From: Candidatus Epulonipiscium sp.
GTDB taxonomy: Bacteria > Bacillota_A > Clostridia > Lachnospirales > Cellulosilyticaceae
Direction: 5' to 3'
Assembly (NCBI GenBank): GCA_012841565.1
Contig: DUUM01000417.1
Location: 1 to 21,464 of the forward strand
DNA: 21,464 nt
Of the stretch, positions 1 to 8,590 are shown piece by piece. The notes below the pieces were generated by a model, which worked only from the letters and a program-made list of their open reading frames with translations, had not been told where the DNA came from and did not search any database. Every line of letters begins with the position of its first letter. Position 1 is the stretch's first letter. A program made the translations under genes and the position numbers.

Positions 1-52
1 ATATACTATTTGATTACATTTGTACATCATATAATCTTAATTTCATATGTTT

Positions 53-76
53 GGTACATATGTACATATGCATACC
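53..76. promoter_or_regulatory. Palindromic operator-like site
   Basis: Bases 57-70 read catatgtacatatg, a perfect 14-base palindrome. It is flanked by ggta (53-56) and tacc (73-76), which extend the symmetry with a two-base offset. Related words (tttgtacat at 20-28, catatg at 44-49) occur just to the left. This may be a regulator site for a gene beyond the left edge. AT-rich palindromes also arise by chance, so confidence is low. Confidence 0.3.
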
Positions 77-112
77 TTTGTTATGGGTATATTTTTGTAT
101 ATAAATTCTAAT

Positions 113-167
113 AAAAATGACAGCACCAGTAACTTGAGTCGTTCAAGTTACTGGTACTGTCATTTTT
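113..167 (-). terminator. Rho-independent terminator of the DinG-like gene
   Basis: Two 25-base arms (113-137 and 143-167) pair around a 5-base loop with a single mismatch. The mismatch is C-A if read on the plus strand but a G-U wobble on the minus strand, so the hairpin is uninterrupted in minus-strand RNA. That transcript ends in a U-run (complement of 113-117). The site lies about 50 bases past the helicase stop codon. It could also work weakly on the plus strand. Confidence 0.85.
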
Positions 168-219
168 ATCATTATAATCTATAATTTTATCTTGGTTTTT
201 GTGTTATTAAGGATTGATA

Positions 220-2112
220 CTAATGCGCAGAAGGCAGCGCTCCCATTACATAACTTTCCCAAGGTGTTCCTTTCACAGGGTCTAGAATCACGATTGCCCC
301 ATGGTCATCCTCTGTTCTAATTAACCTACCACAACCTTGTTTTAATTTAAGAGCCATTTCAGGATAATCAACTGTCGTCACCGGATCTAAGCCTTGCTCT
401 GTGGCGTCCTTACGTTGTACTTCAATAAGAGGATCATGCCCTTTTAAAGGCAAGTCCCAAATAATTACCAAAGTTAATGACTCCCCCGGTATGTCGATTC
501 CTTCCCAAAAGTTAGCGCCTATTAAAACTGAGCTTTCTTCCTCTCGGAATTTTCGAACAAGATATCCACGCTCCCCTTTATCTTCCCATATCATTTCAAA
601 CGGAAAGTCATGGGCCCCTAAACCCTTTCTGATTTCTTTTACTTCACGCAAAGAATTAGTAAGGATAAGGGCTCGTCCTCCATTTTCTTTTAATAAAGTC
701 ACTAAATGTTCCAGTTTATTCACTTTTTCTGGCAAATAGACTGCAACTTGATTTTCTAAATCAAAAGGACTTCCAATGGTGGAGCTAGATGGGGTTTTTA
801 AGTCAAGTGTTCTTATAAAATAATCAAAATCACCTTTATTGCTTAATGTGGCAGAAGTAAAGACGACTGGTATTTCTTTCTGGAATAATTGTTTATTTAA
901 TAGGTCACCAATCTTGCGTGGAACAACCCAAAAGCTACCATCCTTTTGATTGACCCAAGACACTACATGATTCCCCTGATTTCTACAGAATTCATTCAGT
1001 GCCCCTATTGCTTTTTCTATCTGCCCCTCATACGCCTGTATTTGTGTTGGTGTTAATGACTCAGTATAGAGTTCTTGTTCTATTTGCATCTCTAGAAGAA
1101 GCTGGTCTAATATCTTATGAAACGTAGTTGCGGCTTTTAGTAACGCCTCGTCCCTTCGAATCGGCATCCTTTCTGGACTTTCCCCTGCTATTACAGAATA
1201 TTCTAGCTGTGTAAAAAATGCATCTGAAGCATCTTCTATTATTTCAGTTATTAACAATAACGAATCCCTAGCACCCTGCAGTTCTTCAATAGTCGCAATC
1301 ATTCCATCCATTTCTTCCCTATTAATGTGTTGTCCTGCTTGCATGGATGCTGGCAGAAGCACTTTATGCCCCTCATCGAAAATGACTGCGCAGTAGTCTG
1401 GAAGAATCGGTAATTGTCCACTAGCTAACCGCTCCTCCCGTGTCCATAAATCATAAAAGTATGTTTTATGGTCCACAATAAGCAAATCTTTTGCAAGTCT
1501 GTACTGTTCTCTTGCTTTCACCAGTTTACAAAATCCTCGGCTAGAACATATATTGCAATCCATAGACTCTTCCCATTTTATTTTCTTCCACTCACGATCT
1601 GAAATGGTGGGTATCTCCGACCGTTCACCGAGTTTTGTTTTATTTAACCACGCACTGATCTGACTAGATGTCCCACCCAATTCTTCTATATTTTCATTTG
1701 CCCTGACATCACAAATATACTGATTTGGATCTTTGGCCATTCGGGCATCAATGTTAAGTTCGAGTAATTGAGATAGTGTCCTAATATCTCCTCCAGCACC
1801 AGCAAGTTGCTCCTGAAGTGCTGTGGTAGCACACGCAATGACGACAGGTTTTCCAGTAAAGCGCGCGTAAGGAATTGCGGATAGTAAGTAGGCAAATGTC
1901 TTCCCCGTCCCAAGTCCTGCTTCCGCCAAGTGAACCTTTTTATCGCAAAAGGCATCTGCAATTTGAAAAGCTGTAAATATCTGTTCATCACGAACATCGT
2001 ATCCACAATCAGGAAGAAGATCATAGAGCACATCGCCAATCCACTCAACTAAGTTCGTTTTAAATTCTTGTTTATTCTTATACTCAAAGGGTTCTTTATT
2101 TCTTGCGCACAT
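220..2112 (-). CDS. dinG: DinG/YoaA-type ATP-dependent DNA helicase (XPD-like, Fe-S)
   Basis: A 630-residue superfamily 2 helicase that should unwind forked or damaged DNA 5'-3' in the cytoplasm, as DinG and YoaA do. Visible motifs are Walker A AEAGLGTGKT (63-72), DEGH in the DEAH position (246-249), motif V near residue 550 (ANFWEGIDIPGE) and motif VI QGCGRLIR (592-599). Four cysteines, C134, C186, C189 and C195, lie between Walker A and DEGH, where XPD-family helicases hold a 4Fe-4S cluster. It lacks the N-terminal exonuclease domain of the much longer Bacillus DinG, so it is closer to YoaA or E. coli DinG. The ATG at 2112 follows AGGAG with good spacing. Transcription ends at the 113-167 hairpin. 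The family is clear; the exact cellular role is inferred. Confidence 0.9.
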   Translation of the reverse strand: MCARNKEPFEYKNKQEFKTNLVEWIGDVLYDLLPDCGYDVRDEQIFTAFQIADAFCDKKVHLAEAGLGTGKTFAYLLSAIPYARFTGKPVVIACATTALQEQLAGAGGDIRTLSQLLELNIDARMAKDPNQYICDVRANENIEELGGTSSQISAWLNKTKLGERSEIPTISDREWKKIKWEESMDCNICSSRGFCKLVKAREQYRLAKDLLIVDHKTYFYDLWTREERLASGQLPILPDYCAVIFDEGHKVLLPASMQAGQHINREEMDGMIATIEELQGARDSLLLITEIIEDASDAFFTQLEYSVIAGESPERMPIRRDEALLKAATTFHKILDQLLLEMQIEQELYTESLTPTQIQAYEGQIEKAIGALNEFCRNQGNHVVSWVNQKDGSFWVVPRKIGDLLNKQLFQKEIPVVFTSATLSNKGDFDYFIRTLDLKTPSSSTIGSPFDLENQVAVYLPEKVNKLEHLVTLLKENGGRALILTNSLREVKEIRKGLGAHDFPFEMIWEDKGERGYLVRKFREEESSVLIGANFWEGIDIPGESLTLVIIWDLPLKGHDPLIEVQRKDATEQGLDPVTTVDYPEMALKLKQGCGRLIRTEDDHGAIVILDPVKGTPWESYVMGALPSAH

Positions 2113-2146
2113 ATTTTTTTCTCCTATATATTTCTGAATATTTATT

Positions 2147-2287
2147 TTAAGTCATTATATTATAAGCGTAAATTGTATGAGATACACAACATATCATTAT
2201 ACCATACTTTTTTTGTATTTCTAGTGTGATATTTTCAAGCTCTTGTGGTGTTAAATCATCATTTAATATAAAAGCATATTGAGTCAT
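2147..2287 (-). CDS. Possible 46-residue small ORF upstream of dinG
   Basis: An ATG at 2285-2287 opens a 46-codon frame ending in TAA at 2147, 34 bases before the helicase start and on the same strand. Its middle, LTPQELENITLEIQKKYG, looks like an ordinary amphipathic helix rather than random translation. Against it: there is no ribosome site before the ATG, the start lies about 8 bases beyond the U-run of the preceding terminator, and an extended -10 box for dinG (2196-2204) sits inside it. The frame also stays open upstream through the terminator hairpin, which suggests chance. I do not recognise a family. Confidence 0.25.
   Translation of the reverse strand: MTQYAFILNDDLTPQELENITLEIQKKYGIMICCVSHTIYAYNIMT
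2196..2204 (-). promoter_or_regulatory. Extended -10 promoter candidate for dinG
   Basis: On the minus strand this reads TGGTATAAT, a perfect extended -10 box, about 85 bases before the dinG start. No convincing -35 box lies 16-18 bases upstream, which is tolerable for TGn-type promoters. A second TATAAT lies nearer the gene around 2155-2165. Confidence 0.45.
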
Positions 2288-2294
2288 GACTTTT

Positions 2295-2347
2295 ATAAAA
2301 AAAACCTCTATGCTTTGAGTTTTATCATAAAACTCAAAGCATAGAGG
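2295..2347 (-). terminator. Strong terminator of the GH31-GH3 unit
   Basis: A perfect 20-base-pair stem (2305-2324 with 2328-2347) around a 3-base loop, followed on the minus strand by eight U residues (2297-2304). It lies 25 bases past the GH3 stop. One arm is nearly repeated at the 3' end of the GH1 gene (7182-7205, 20 of 24 bases identical). Confidence 0.93.
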
Positions 2348-2372
2348 CCTGATATTTTTATTGGTCTTAGAA

Positions 2373-4370
2373 TTAAAGTTCGATTTCTTGTATCAGCCGA
2401 ATATCCCTAGATGATGATCTAACACATATGTCAAACTTTCCACTTTCTACATAAAAAGTCTTTTGTGTATCATCATAAAAATGAAATGCTGTATGATCTA
2501 AAACAAATTCTACTTGTTTTGTTTCATTTGGTAACAATACTATTTTTTCATACCCTTTTAATTCTTGTAATGGGCGCTGTACGCTACACACTTTATCTCT
2601 AACATAAAGCTGAACGACTTCACTCCCTACATAATCACCCGTATTACTAATATCACATGATACATGTATTTGCTCTGTTTTATCTATCTTTTCTACTTTA
2701 ATATTACTATACTCAAAAGTTGTATAAGATAAACCGTGTCCAAAAGCAAATAAAGGATCTACTTTATAGGTGTCAAAATAACGGTATCCTACAAAAATTT
2801 CTTCTGTATAAGCTACAGTCTTATCCCCTGGGAACTCCCCAATACAATGAGCAGGGTAATCCATATGTTGCTTCCCAAATGTTTCTGGTAATTTGCCTGA
2901 CGGATTTGTTTCCCCGAATAAAACCTCTGCCAAGGCATTACCACCCTCCATACCACCGTACCAGCCCCAAACAATTGCCTTTGCATCATTAATCCATTTG
3001 CCCATTTCTATTGGTGAGCCTGCAATCATAACAACGACTGCATTAGGATTTACTTTCAGCACTTCTTGTATCAGTTTATCCTGATCATAAGGTAATTCCA
3101 TGGTTTCTCTATCATTTCCTTCTGAATCATGATCATGATTTAAACCACCTATAATAATAACATCATCTGCTTCTTTTGCTAAGGCAACTGCTTCTTCTAA
3201 TAATCTAGCCCTATTTTTTAAGATTTCAGGATTTATCCTATTTTCCTCTGTATTATTGCCTTCGTTTTGCAAGCTATCTTGCTGCCAATTGACTTCACTA
3301 TCTGTTTTGGATCCTACATAATAGCCACGCGCAAATGTAACATCTATATTTCCACCTAATTTAGATTTTAGGCCCATTAAAGGAGAAATTTCATAAAGCG
3401 CTTTTATTTCAGCACTTCCTCCCCCATTGGAGTGAATTCTTTCTGCATTGTCCCCAATGACTAGCAGTTTCTTCATATTCTGGTTTGCTAGTGGCAGTCT
3501 CTTTTCTTCGTTTTTCAAAAGCACGACAGATTCCCTAGCTATTTCTAATGTGGCCTGGCGGTGCTCAGGTGTATTATAGCATCCGCTTTTTCGTGTGTCC
3601 CCTAGCATATTTAGTTTTGACATCATATGCAAAATCCCGCTCACCTTTTTATCAACCAGTGTCTCTGAGATGTCACCTTTTTCTATTGCTTCTTTTAGTG
3701 GCTGCGCCATATAATAATCGTTAAAATTATTCGTTACTGACATTTCAATATCTAATCCACTCTCTACTGCAAGCTGAGTATGATTTACACCACCCCAGTC
3801 CGAAATAACAATCCCACCGTATCCCCAGTCTCCTTTTAAAATATCATTTAAAAGGAATTTGCTCTGGCAACAGTATTCTCCCTTGAAACGGTTATACGCT
3901 CCCATGACAGAGTAGGCATCACCTTCCTGGACCGCTGCCTGAAAACCTGGTAGATATAGTTCACGAAGCGCCCTGTCTGAGACCTCCACTTCTACTTTAA
4001 GTCTTTCTGTTTCTTGATTATTAACTGCAAAATGTTTCACACACGCAGCTACATCCGACTCTTGAATGCCTTTAATAATAGGCACTGCTGTTTCTTTCGT
4101 TAAATAAGGATCCTCACTGATATATTCAAAGTTCCTGCCACATAAGGGACTCCTTTTAATATTAATTCCTGGTGCAAGTATAACATCTTTGCCTCTTCCT
4201 CTGGCTTCAGTCCCTAGCACTTGCCCTGTTTTATATGCTAGCTTACGATTCCATGTAGCGGCAACTGCACTGGTACTTGGCAAATACGTAACATAGTCAT
4301 CTGAATTTCCAATAGCAATCCATTCATCATTTTGAAAGTCATTACGCACTCCCATTGGCCCATCCGCCAT
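2373..4370 (-). CDS. GH3 beta-glucosidase, start codon and N-terminus lost
   Basis: A family 3 glycoside hydrolase (665 codons from the first ATG) that would release glucose from beta-linked oligosaccharides. There is no signal peptide. Visible parts are substrate Asp in DGPMGVR (residue 3), KHF (112-114), nucleophile D191 in VISDWGGV, the second alpha/beta domain with likely acid/base E417 in SEGNDRE, and a C-terminal fibronectin-III-like domain (about 550-660). The start is odd. Upstream, in the same frame, the sequence reads YTKGVPRLGIPPLK directly into MADGP, which is typical GH3 sequence. Yet the 27 codons back to the GH31 stop hold no ATG, GTG or TTG, and the ATG at 4370 has no ribosome site. 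The normal 40-60 N-terminal residues cannot fit in the gap. I infer a deletion of the 5' end. The gene is either an early pseudogene or expressed by reinitiation. The rest of the frame is intact. Confidence 0.8.
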   Translation of the reverse strand: MADGPMGVRNDFQNDEWIAIGNSDDYVTYLPSTSAVAATWNRKLAYKTGQVLGTEARGRGKDVILAPGINIKRSPLCGRNFEYISEDPYLTKETAVPIIKGIQESDVAACVKHFAVNNQETERLKVEVEVSDRALRELYLPGFQAAVQEGDAYSVMGAYNRFKGEYCCQSKFLLNDILKGDWGYGGIVISDWGGVNHTQLAVESGLDIEMSVTNNFNDYYMAQPLKEAIEKGDISETLVDKKVSGILHMMSKLNMLGDTRKSGCYNTPEHRQATLEIARESVVLLKNEEKRLPLANQNMKKLLVIGDNAERIHSNGGGSAEIKALYEISPLMGLKSKLGGNIDVTFARGYYVGSKTDSEVNWQQDSLQNEGNNTEENRINPEILKNRARLLEEAVALAKEADDVIIIGGLNHDHDSEGNDRETMELPYDQDKLIQEVLKVNPNAVVVMIAGSPIEMGKWINDAKAIVWGWYGGMEGGNALAEVLFGETNPSGKLPETFGKQHMDYPAHCIGEFPGDKTVAYTEEIFVGYRYFDTYKVDPLFAFGHGLSYTTFEYSNIKVEKIDKTEQIHVSCDISNTGDYVGSEVVQLYVRDKVCSVQRPLQELKGYEKIVLLPNETKQVEFVLDHTAFHFYDDTQKTFYVESGKFDICVRSSSRDIRLIQEIEL

Positions 4371-4451
4371 CTTTAATGGTGGAATCCCAAGGCGTGGGAC
4401 CCCCTTTGTGTACCGCCTAAGTACACCCTTTTTATTTAAATGAACCTTATT

Positions 4452-6797
4452 TTAATTAATAACTACTAACACTTCTACTTCACCTAATTGAGGCAATAGC
4501 AAAGTATCATTGCCTTCTACCTGTAATGTAGCACCTGTGACAGAATGAACAACTTGATTAATCAGACGAATAACACATGGCTTTTTCGCACTCAGTTGTA
4601 TTTTAATTTTATTATTTCGTCTTCCTATGGTCATTTCTAGTTCCTTGGTTTGATCCATACCATACACAACGGTAGTGTGTTCTTTTTCTTCTTGTAGTTC
4701 ATAAATTCTTAACTCAACACCATCTGCATAGTCATATTCAGCATTTGTATCTGTATTGCCTATAGCAATAATAGAATTTTCCTTCACCATAAGTGGCAGG
4801 CTTAAATAACCATGATTTTCTGTTATCCACTTTTCACCTGTTATCTTTTCACCTGTAAAATAGTTTGTCCATATGCCTTTCGGTAAATAATACTCCGCGA
4901 TTCCTTCTTCATTGAAAATTGGAGCCACTAATAGGTTTTCCCCTAACATATATTGCCTATCTACAAAATGACACGTTTTATCTTCAGTAAACTCTAAAAC
5001 CATACTCCTCATAGTTGGTATACCTGTTTGAGATGTTTCGATAGCCTGCTTATATAAATACGGCATTAGACTTGCTTTTAATTTTGTAAAGAAGCGAACA
5101 ACATCAACGGATTCTTCATCATAAGCCCATGGTACCCGGTAAGACGTACTGCCATGTAGACGACTGTGTGAAGATAATAAACCAAAAGCTGCCCAGCGTT
5201 TATAAACATCTGGTGTAGATGTGCTTTCAAATCCTCCAATATCATGACTCCAGTAGCCAAACCCAGACATCATAAGAGATAATCCACCTCTTAAACTCTC
5301 TTCCATTGATTCGTAATTAGACCAGCAGTCTCCACCCCAATGCACAGGGAATTTTTGCCCACCCACTGTTGCTGAACGTGCGAATAAAACAGCTTCTCCT
5401 TTTCCGAACTTCTTTTCTAACAACTCATACACTGTTTTATTATATAACTGTGTATAATAATTATGCATTTTTACAGGATCAGAATGATCATAATAAACAA
5501 CATCTGTTGGAATTCTTTCACCAAAATCTGTTTTAAAACAGTCAACTCCCATATCTAGTAGTTTTTCTAATTTATCACTATACCATTGACAGGCTTCTGG
5601 GTTTGTAAAATCTACAATTGCCATTCCAGGCTGCCACATATCCCATTGCCATACATTACCATTCGGTCGTTTGATAAAATAGCCATTATCCATGCCCTCT
5701 TTAAAAAGAGAAGATTCTTGTGCTATATAAGGATTAATCCATACACAAATCTTTAACCCTTTATCTTTTATGCGTTTTAACATTCCTTCAGGATCTGGAA
5801 ATACACGGCTATCCCAGGTAAAATCAGACCAATGAAAATCTTTCATCCAAAAACAATCAAAATGAAATACACTAAGTGGTATGTCACGTTCAATCATGCC
5901 ATCTACAAAAGACATAACAGTCTCTTCATTATAATTAGTTGTAAAAGATGTTGATAACCATAATCCAAATGTCCAAGGTGCTGGTAATGATGGCTTTCCG
6001 GTTAAATCTGTATAGCGCGTTAAAACGTCTTTCATGGTCGGGCCATTGATTAAGAAATAATCTAAAGACTCCCCTGGTATGCTAAATCCTACTTTTTTTG
6101 TATGTTCTGTACCTACTTCAAAAGAAACCTTTTCAGGATGATTCACAAATACACCATAGCCTTTATTAGAAACATAAAAAGGGATGTTTTTATAAGACTG
6201 CTCTGTAGAGGTACCACCATCTGCGTTCCATATATCCACTGTCTGGCCATTTTTTATAAATGGGGTAAAACGTTCTCCCATTCCATAAATAAGTTCTCCA
6301 ACAGAAAGCCCTAATTGTTGGCGCATATAGGTATCCTCGTCATCTCCATTATCATAGGCGAGGCCTTTCCAGTCTGTTTTCATATAGGCTAAATCTCCCC
6401 ATAAACTTTGAGTTAACATGGTTTCATTATTTTCATAAGTCATAGACCAATTGCTTTTTGTAATAATGAGCTTTAAACTTCCACTTTGGATCGTAATCTG
6501 CTCTTCATCTTCACTGACTTCTAGATTGACATCATCTTGTACCTCTAATTCAAATTCTGGGTCCTTTTTTAATACGCCCATATAATGATGCGTCTGTACG
6601 CGAATAACCTCTGGCATAGGGGATGAAATTTGAATGGTTAAATTAATGCCCCCTAACGTGTCACCTCTATGTTTAATAGCCTGTGTAGGGACACATAAAG
6701 TCACCATATTAGATTCAATCTTAGAAAAATAAACTTCCTGAGGTGTAAAACGTTCACACCCTTCTTTTTGTAACCAACATCCATTACTAAATTTCAT
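4452..6797 (-). CDS. yicI: GH31 alpha-xylosidase (YicI-like)
   Basis: A 781-residue family 31 glycosidase, colinear over its whole length with E. coli YicI. It removes alpha-1,6-linked xylose from isoprimeverose-type ends of xyloglucan oligosaccharides. Nucleophile D424 lies in KTDFGERIPTD, and acid/base D490 in HWGGDCWSNYESM. The FHFDCFWMKDFHW segment carries the Cys-Phe pair linked to xyloside preference in YicI. There is no signal peptide, so it is cytoplasmic. Start choice: a TTG at 6818 also opens the frame, but it overlaps the ribosome site AAAGGAG. The ATG at 6797 (MKFSNGCW) lies 11 bases after that site and matches the YicI N-terminus. The stop is followed in the same frame by the headless GH3 gene 81 bases on. 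Specificity is inferred from similarity. Confidence 0.93.
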   Translation of the reverse strand: MKFSNGCWLQKEGCERFTPQEVYFSKIESNMVTLCVPTQAIKHRGDTLGGINLTIQISSPMPEVIRVQTHHYMGVLKKDPEFELEVQDDVNLEVSEDEEQITIQSGSLKLIITKSNWSMTYENNETMLTQSLWGDLAYMKTDWKGLAYDNGDDEDTYMRQQLGLSVGELIYGMGERFTPFIKNGQTVDIWNADGGTSTEQSYKNIPFYVSNKGYGVFVNHPEKVSFEVGTEHTKKVGFSIPGESLDYFLINGPTMKDVLTRYTDLTGKPSLPAPWTFGLWLSTSFTTNYNEETVMSFVDGMIERDIPLSVFHFDCFWMKDFHWSDFTWDSRVFPDPEGMLKRIKDKGLKICVWINPYIAQESSLFKEGMDNGYFIKRPNGNVWQWDMWQPGMAIVDFTNPEACQWYSDKLEKLLDMGVDCFKTDFGERIPTDVVYYDHSDPVKMHNYYTQLYNKTVYELLEKKFGKGEAVLFARSATVGGQKFPVHWGGDCWSNYESMEESLRGGLSLMMSGFGYWSHDIGGFESTSTPDVYKRWAAFGLLSSHSRLHGSTSYRVPWAYDEESVDVVRFFTKLKASLMPYLYKQAIETSQTGIPTMRSMVLEFTEDKTCHFVDRQYMLGENLLVAPIFNEEGIAEYYLPKGIWTNYFTGEKITGEKWITENHGYLSLPLMVKENSIIAIGNTDTNAEYDYADGVELRIYELQEEKEHTTVVYGMDQTKELEMTIGRRNNKIKIQLSAKKPCVIRLINQVVHSVTGATLQVEGNDTLLLPQLGEVEVLVVIN

Positions 6798-6860
6798 ATT
6801 AATATATTCTCCTTTCAATTTGCATCTATTTTATATCATTATACCTTTTTTTTTGCTTCT

Positions 6861-6889
6861 ATAATACACTAGATTTTCTACCCTTTCTA
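6861..6889 (-). promoter_or_regulatory. Weak promoter candidate for GH31-GH3
   Basis: On the minus strand TAGAAA (6884-6889) and TATTAT (6861-6866) are separated by 17 bases. This would start RNA near 6854, about 57 bases before the GH31 ATG. The -35 box matches consensus at only four positions. A second TATAAT lies closer to the gene without a -35 partner. Confidence 0.3.
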
Positions 6890-7076
6890 CTTCACTTTTT
6901 AGAGTAACTAGACTCTCAATTGTGTCTTCCTTAAGTGCTTGTGTACAAAACACGCTTTTTTCTGTATACTAAGGTATAATGCTTACTCGTATATATACAT
7001 AGGGTCTTATCCATTATGTATTTCCAACTGATTAACCTATGTTTATGATAACACCATCTCATTGCTTGTTATACCC

Positions 7077-7130
7077 AAAAAAAACAAGATAAACTATATG
7101 AATAATTAGATATTCACTAGATTATCTTGT
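7077..7130 (-). terminator. AT-rich terminator after GH1
   Basis: Bases 7084-7104 and 7111-7130 form a stem of about 19 pairs with small bulges. The outer nine pairs (acaagataa with ttatcttgt) are perfect. On the minus strand the hairpin runs into eight U residues (7077-7084). It lies about 70 bases past the GH1 stop and splits the locus into two transcription units. The stem is AT-rich, so termination may be partial. Confidence 0.6.
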
Positions 7131-7181
7131 AAATTCTATACTTTCTTGTGTAATACTTATAGCATCTATACAATTTAAAAA

Positions 7182-7205
7182 GGACCTCCAGGCTTTGAGT
7201 TTTAT
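7182..7205 (-). repeat. Orphan terminator arm at the GH1 stop codon
   Basis: This 24-base stretch matches one arm of the GH3 terminator (2302-2325) at 20 positions, including 14 in a row (gctttgagttttat), and is followed by a similar A-run. Here the partner arm is absent and the GH1 stop codon TAA (7202-7204) lies within the repeat. It looks like the 3' half of a former terminator whose 5' half was deleted. Confidence 0.5.
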
Positions 7206-8566
7206 AAATTTTCTCCATTACTCTCCATAACTTCTTTATACCAATAACCTGAATCTTTAATAGTCCTTTTTTGGGTCTCATAATCTACAAAAACAAGACC
7301 AAATCTTTCATCATATCCACTATGCCATTCAAAATTATCTAAAAATGACCACTGGAAGTATCCCCCAATATCAACCCCATCTTTTGCGGCTCTTTTAAGC
7401 TCTGCAAGATAACGGTGTAAAAAATCAATTCTATTAGGATCATGAACTTTTCCATCTAAAGAAACAACATCATGACACGATAATCCATTTTCAGTAATAT
7501 AGATTGGCATTTTGTATCGTTCATATAAAAATTTTGTTCCCCAATAAAGTGCCTTCGGTGTCACAGGCCAGCTTAATCCTGTTTTAGGAAATCCGGGGTA
7601 TCTTTTAATAAATTCTATCTCCCCATTTTCTCCTGCCTTTACCTCTATGCCATTGTAGATATTGTGGCCTAGAAAATCTAATGGCTGAGAAATAATCTCC
7701 ATATCGCCATCTTTAATTTCTGGCATAAAGTCTCCAAACAATTTAACCCCATCTTCTGGGTACTTTCCAAAGAATACTGGGTCACTCCACCACGTAATAT
7801 TCCAAGCCCAATTTTGTTCTAAATCTTTAGGCATCTCCATAACAGCTCGCCTTGCAGCTTCAATATCTTCTTTGCTTTCCGTTGCTGGATAATGCATTGA
7901 GGCTGTAGGTGCGTACCCTACTTTTACATCCACTTTTGCATGTTTCCTAATGGCCTTAACAGCCATTCCGTGGGCCAACAACACGTTATGTGCCATCTTT
8001 AGCGTATCAGGCACCGACTGTTTAAGCCCTGGAGCATGAACACTATCTATATGACTTAAGCCAATAAAACATTGTGGCTCATTAAAAGTAATAAAATACT
8101 TTACCCTGTCAGATAGTCTTTCTGTAATCACTGCCGCGTACTCTGCAAACCAGCTAGGACTCTCTGAATTCATCCATCCACCTTTTTTATATAGCTCATA
8201 AGGAAGATCCCAGTGAAATAATGTCACATAAGGCTCAATCCCACTATCAATGAGCTCATCTACTAAATCACTATAAAACTGCAAGCCCTTTTCATTAATC
8301 TTTCCTATACCATCTGGCATAACCCTTGGCCAGGATATGGAAAATCTATAGGCCTTTGTACCCATGTCTTTCATTATTTTAACGTCTTCTTTGTATCTGT
8401 AATAATGGTCACAAGCGACATCGCCAGTATGCCCACCATACACTTTTCCTGGTTGTTTACAGTACATATCCCAAATAGATAGGCCTTTACCATCATCGTA
8501 TGCAGCGCCTTCTATCTGATAAGAAGACGTTGCAACTCCCCACGCAAAATCTTTCTTAAAAGCCAT
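7202..8566 (-). CDS. GH1 beta-glucosidase
   Basis: A 454-residue family 1 glycosidase of normal length that hydrolyses cellobiose or other short beta-glucosides in the cytoplasm (no signal peptide). The acid/base is E163 in TFNEP and the nucleophile is E359 in ITENGLS. The N-terminal DFAWGVATSSYQIEGA and the C-terminal WSFLDNFEWHSGYDERFGL are classic. The Glu-Trp in NFEW indicates a non-phosphorylated substrate, not a 6-phospho-beta-glucosidase. This agrees with an ABC importer next door rather than a PTS. The ATG follows AGAGGTGA. It starts 24 bases after the second permease and is the last gene of the transporter operon. Its 3' end runs into a lone terminator arm. Confidence 0.94.
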   Translation of the reverse strand: MAFKKDFAWGVATSSYQIEGAAYDDGKGLSIWDMYCKQPGKVYGGHTGDVACDHYYRYKEDVKIMKDMGTKAYRFSISWPRVMPDGIGKINEKGLQFYSDLVDELIDSGIEPYVTLFHWDLPYELYKKGGWMNSESPSWFAEYAAVITERLSDRVKYFITFNEPQCFIGLSHIDSVHAPGLKQSVPDTLKMAHNVLLAHGMAVKAIRKHAKVDVKVGYAPTASMHYPATESKEDIEAARRAVMEMPKDLEQNWAWNITWWSDPVFFGKYPEDGVKLFGDFMPEIKDGDMEIISQPLDFLGHNIYNGIEVKAGENGEIEFIKRYPGFPKTGLSWPVTPKALYWGTKFLYERYKMPIYITENGLSCHDVVSLDGKVHDPNRIDFLHRYLAELKRAAKDGVDIGGYFQWSFLDNFEWHSGYDERFGLVFVDYETQKRTIKDSGYWYKEVMESNGENL

Positions 8567-8590
8567 TTTATCACCTCTACTATTATATTT

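Larger units (their letters stand above)
6798..7201. other. Gene-free spacer between GH1 and GH31
   Basis: No credible coding frame was found. The stretch holds the AT-rich GH1 terminator (7077-7130), a terminator-arm repeat (7182-7205), a weak GH31 promoter candidate (6861-6889) and a degenerate operator-like word. That word, TTAATCAGTTGG on the minus strand at 7024-7035, resembles the lacI-upstream sites but lacks the central CG. Small palindromes (gtatatatac, and agagt...actct at 6901-6916) have no clear role. Confidence 0.6.

Noticed and set aside
401..739. 112-codon plus-strand frame inside dinG
   Set aside because: It lies wholly inside the helicase gene on the other strand, has no ribosome site, and its composition is that of antisense translation.
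1686..2048. 120-codon minus-strand frame overlapping dinG
   Set aside because: Alternative frame of the same strand within a gene whose Walker A and cysteine motifs are intact.
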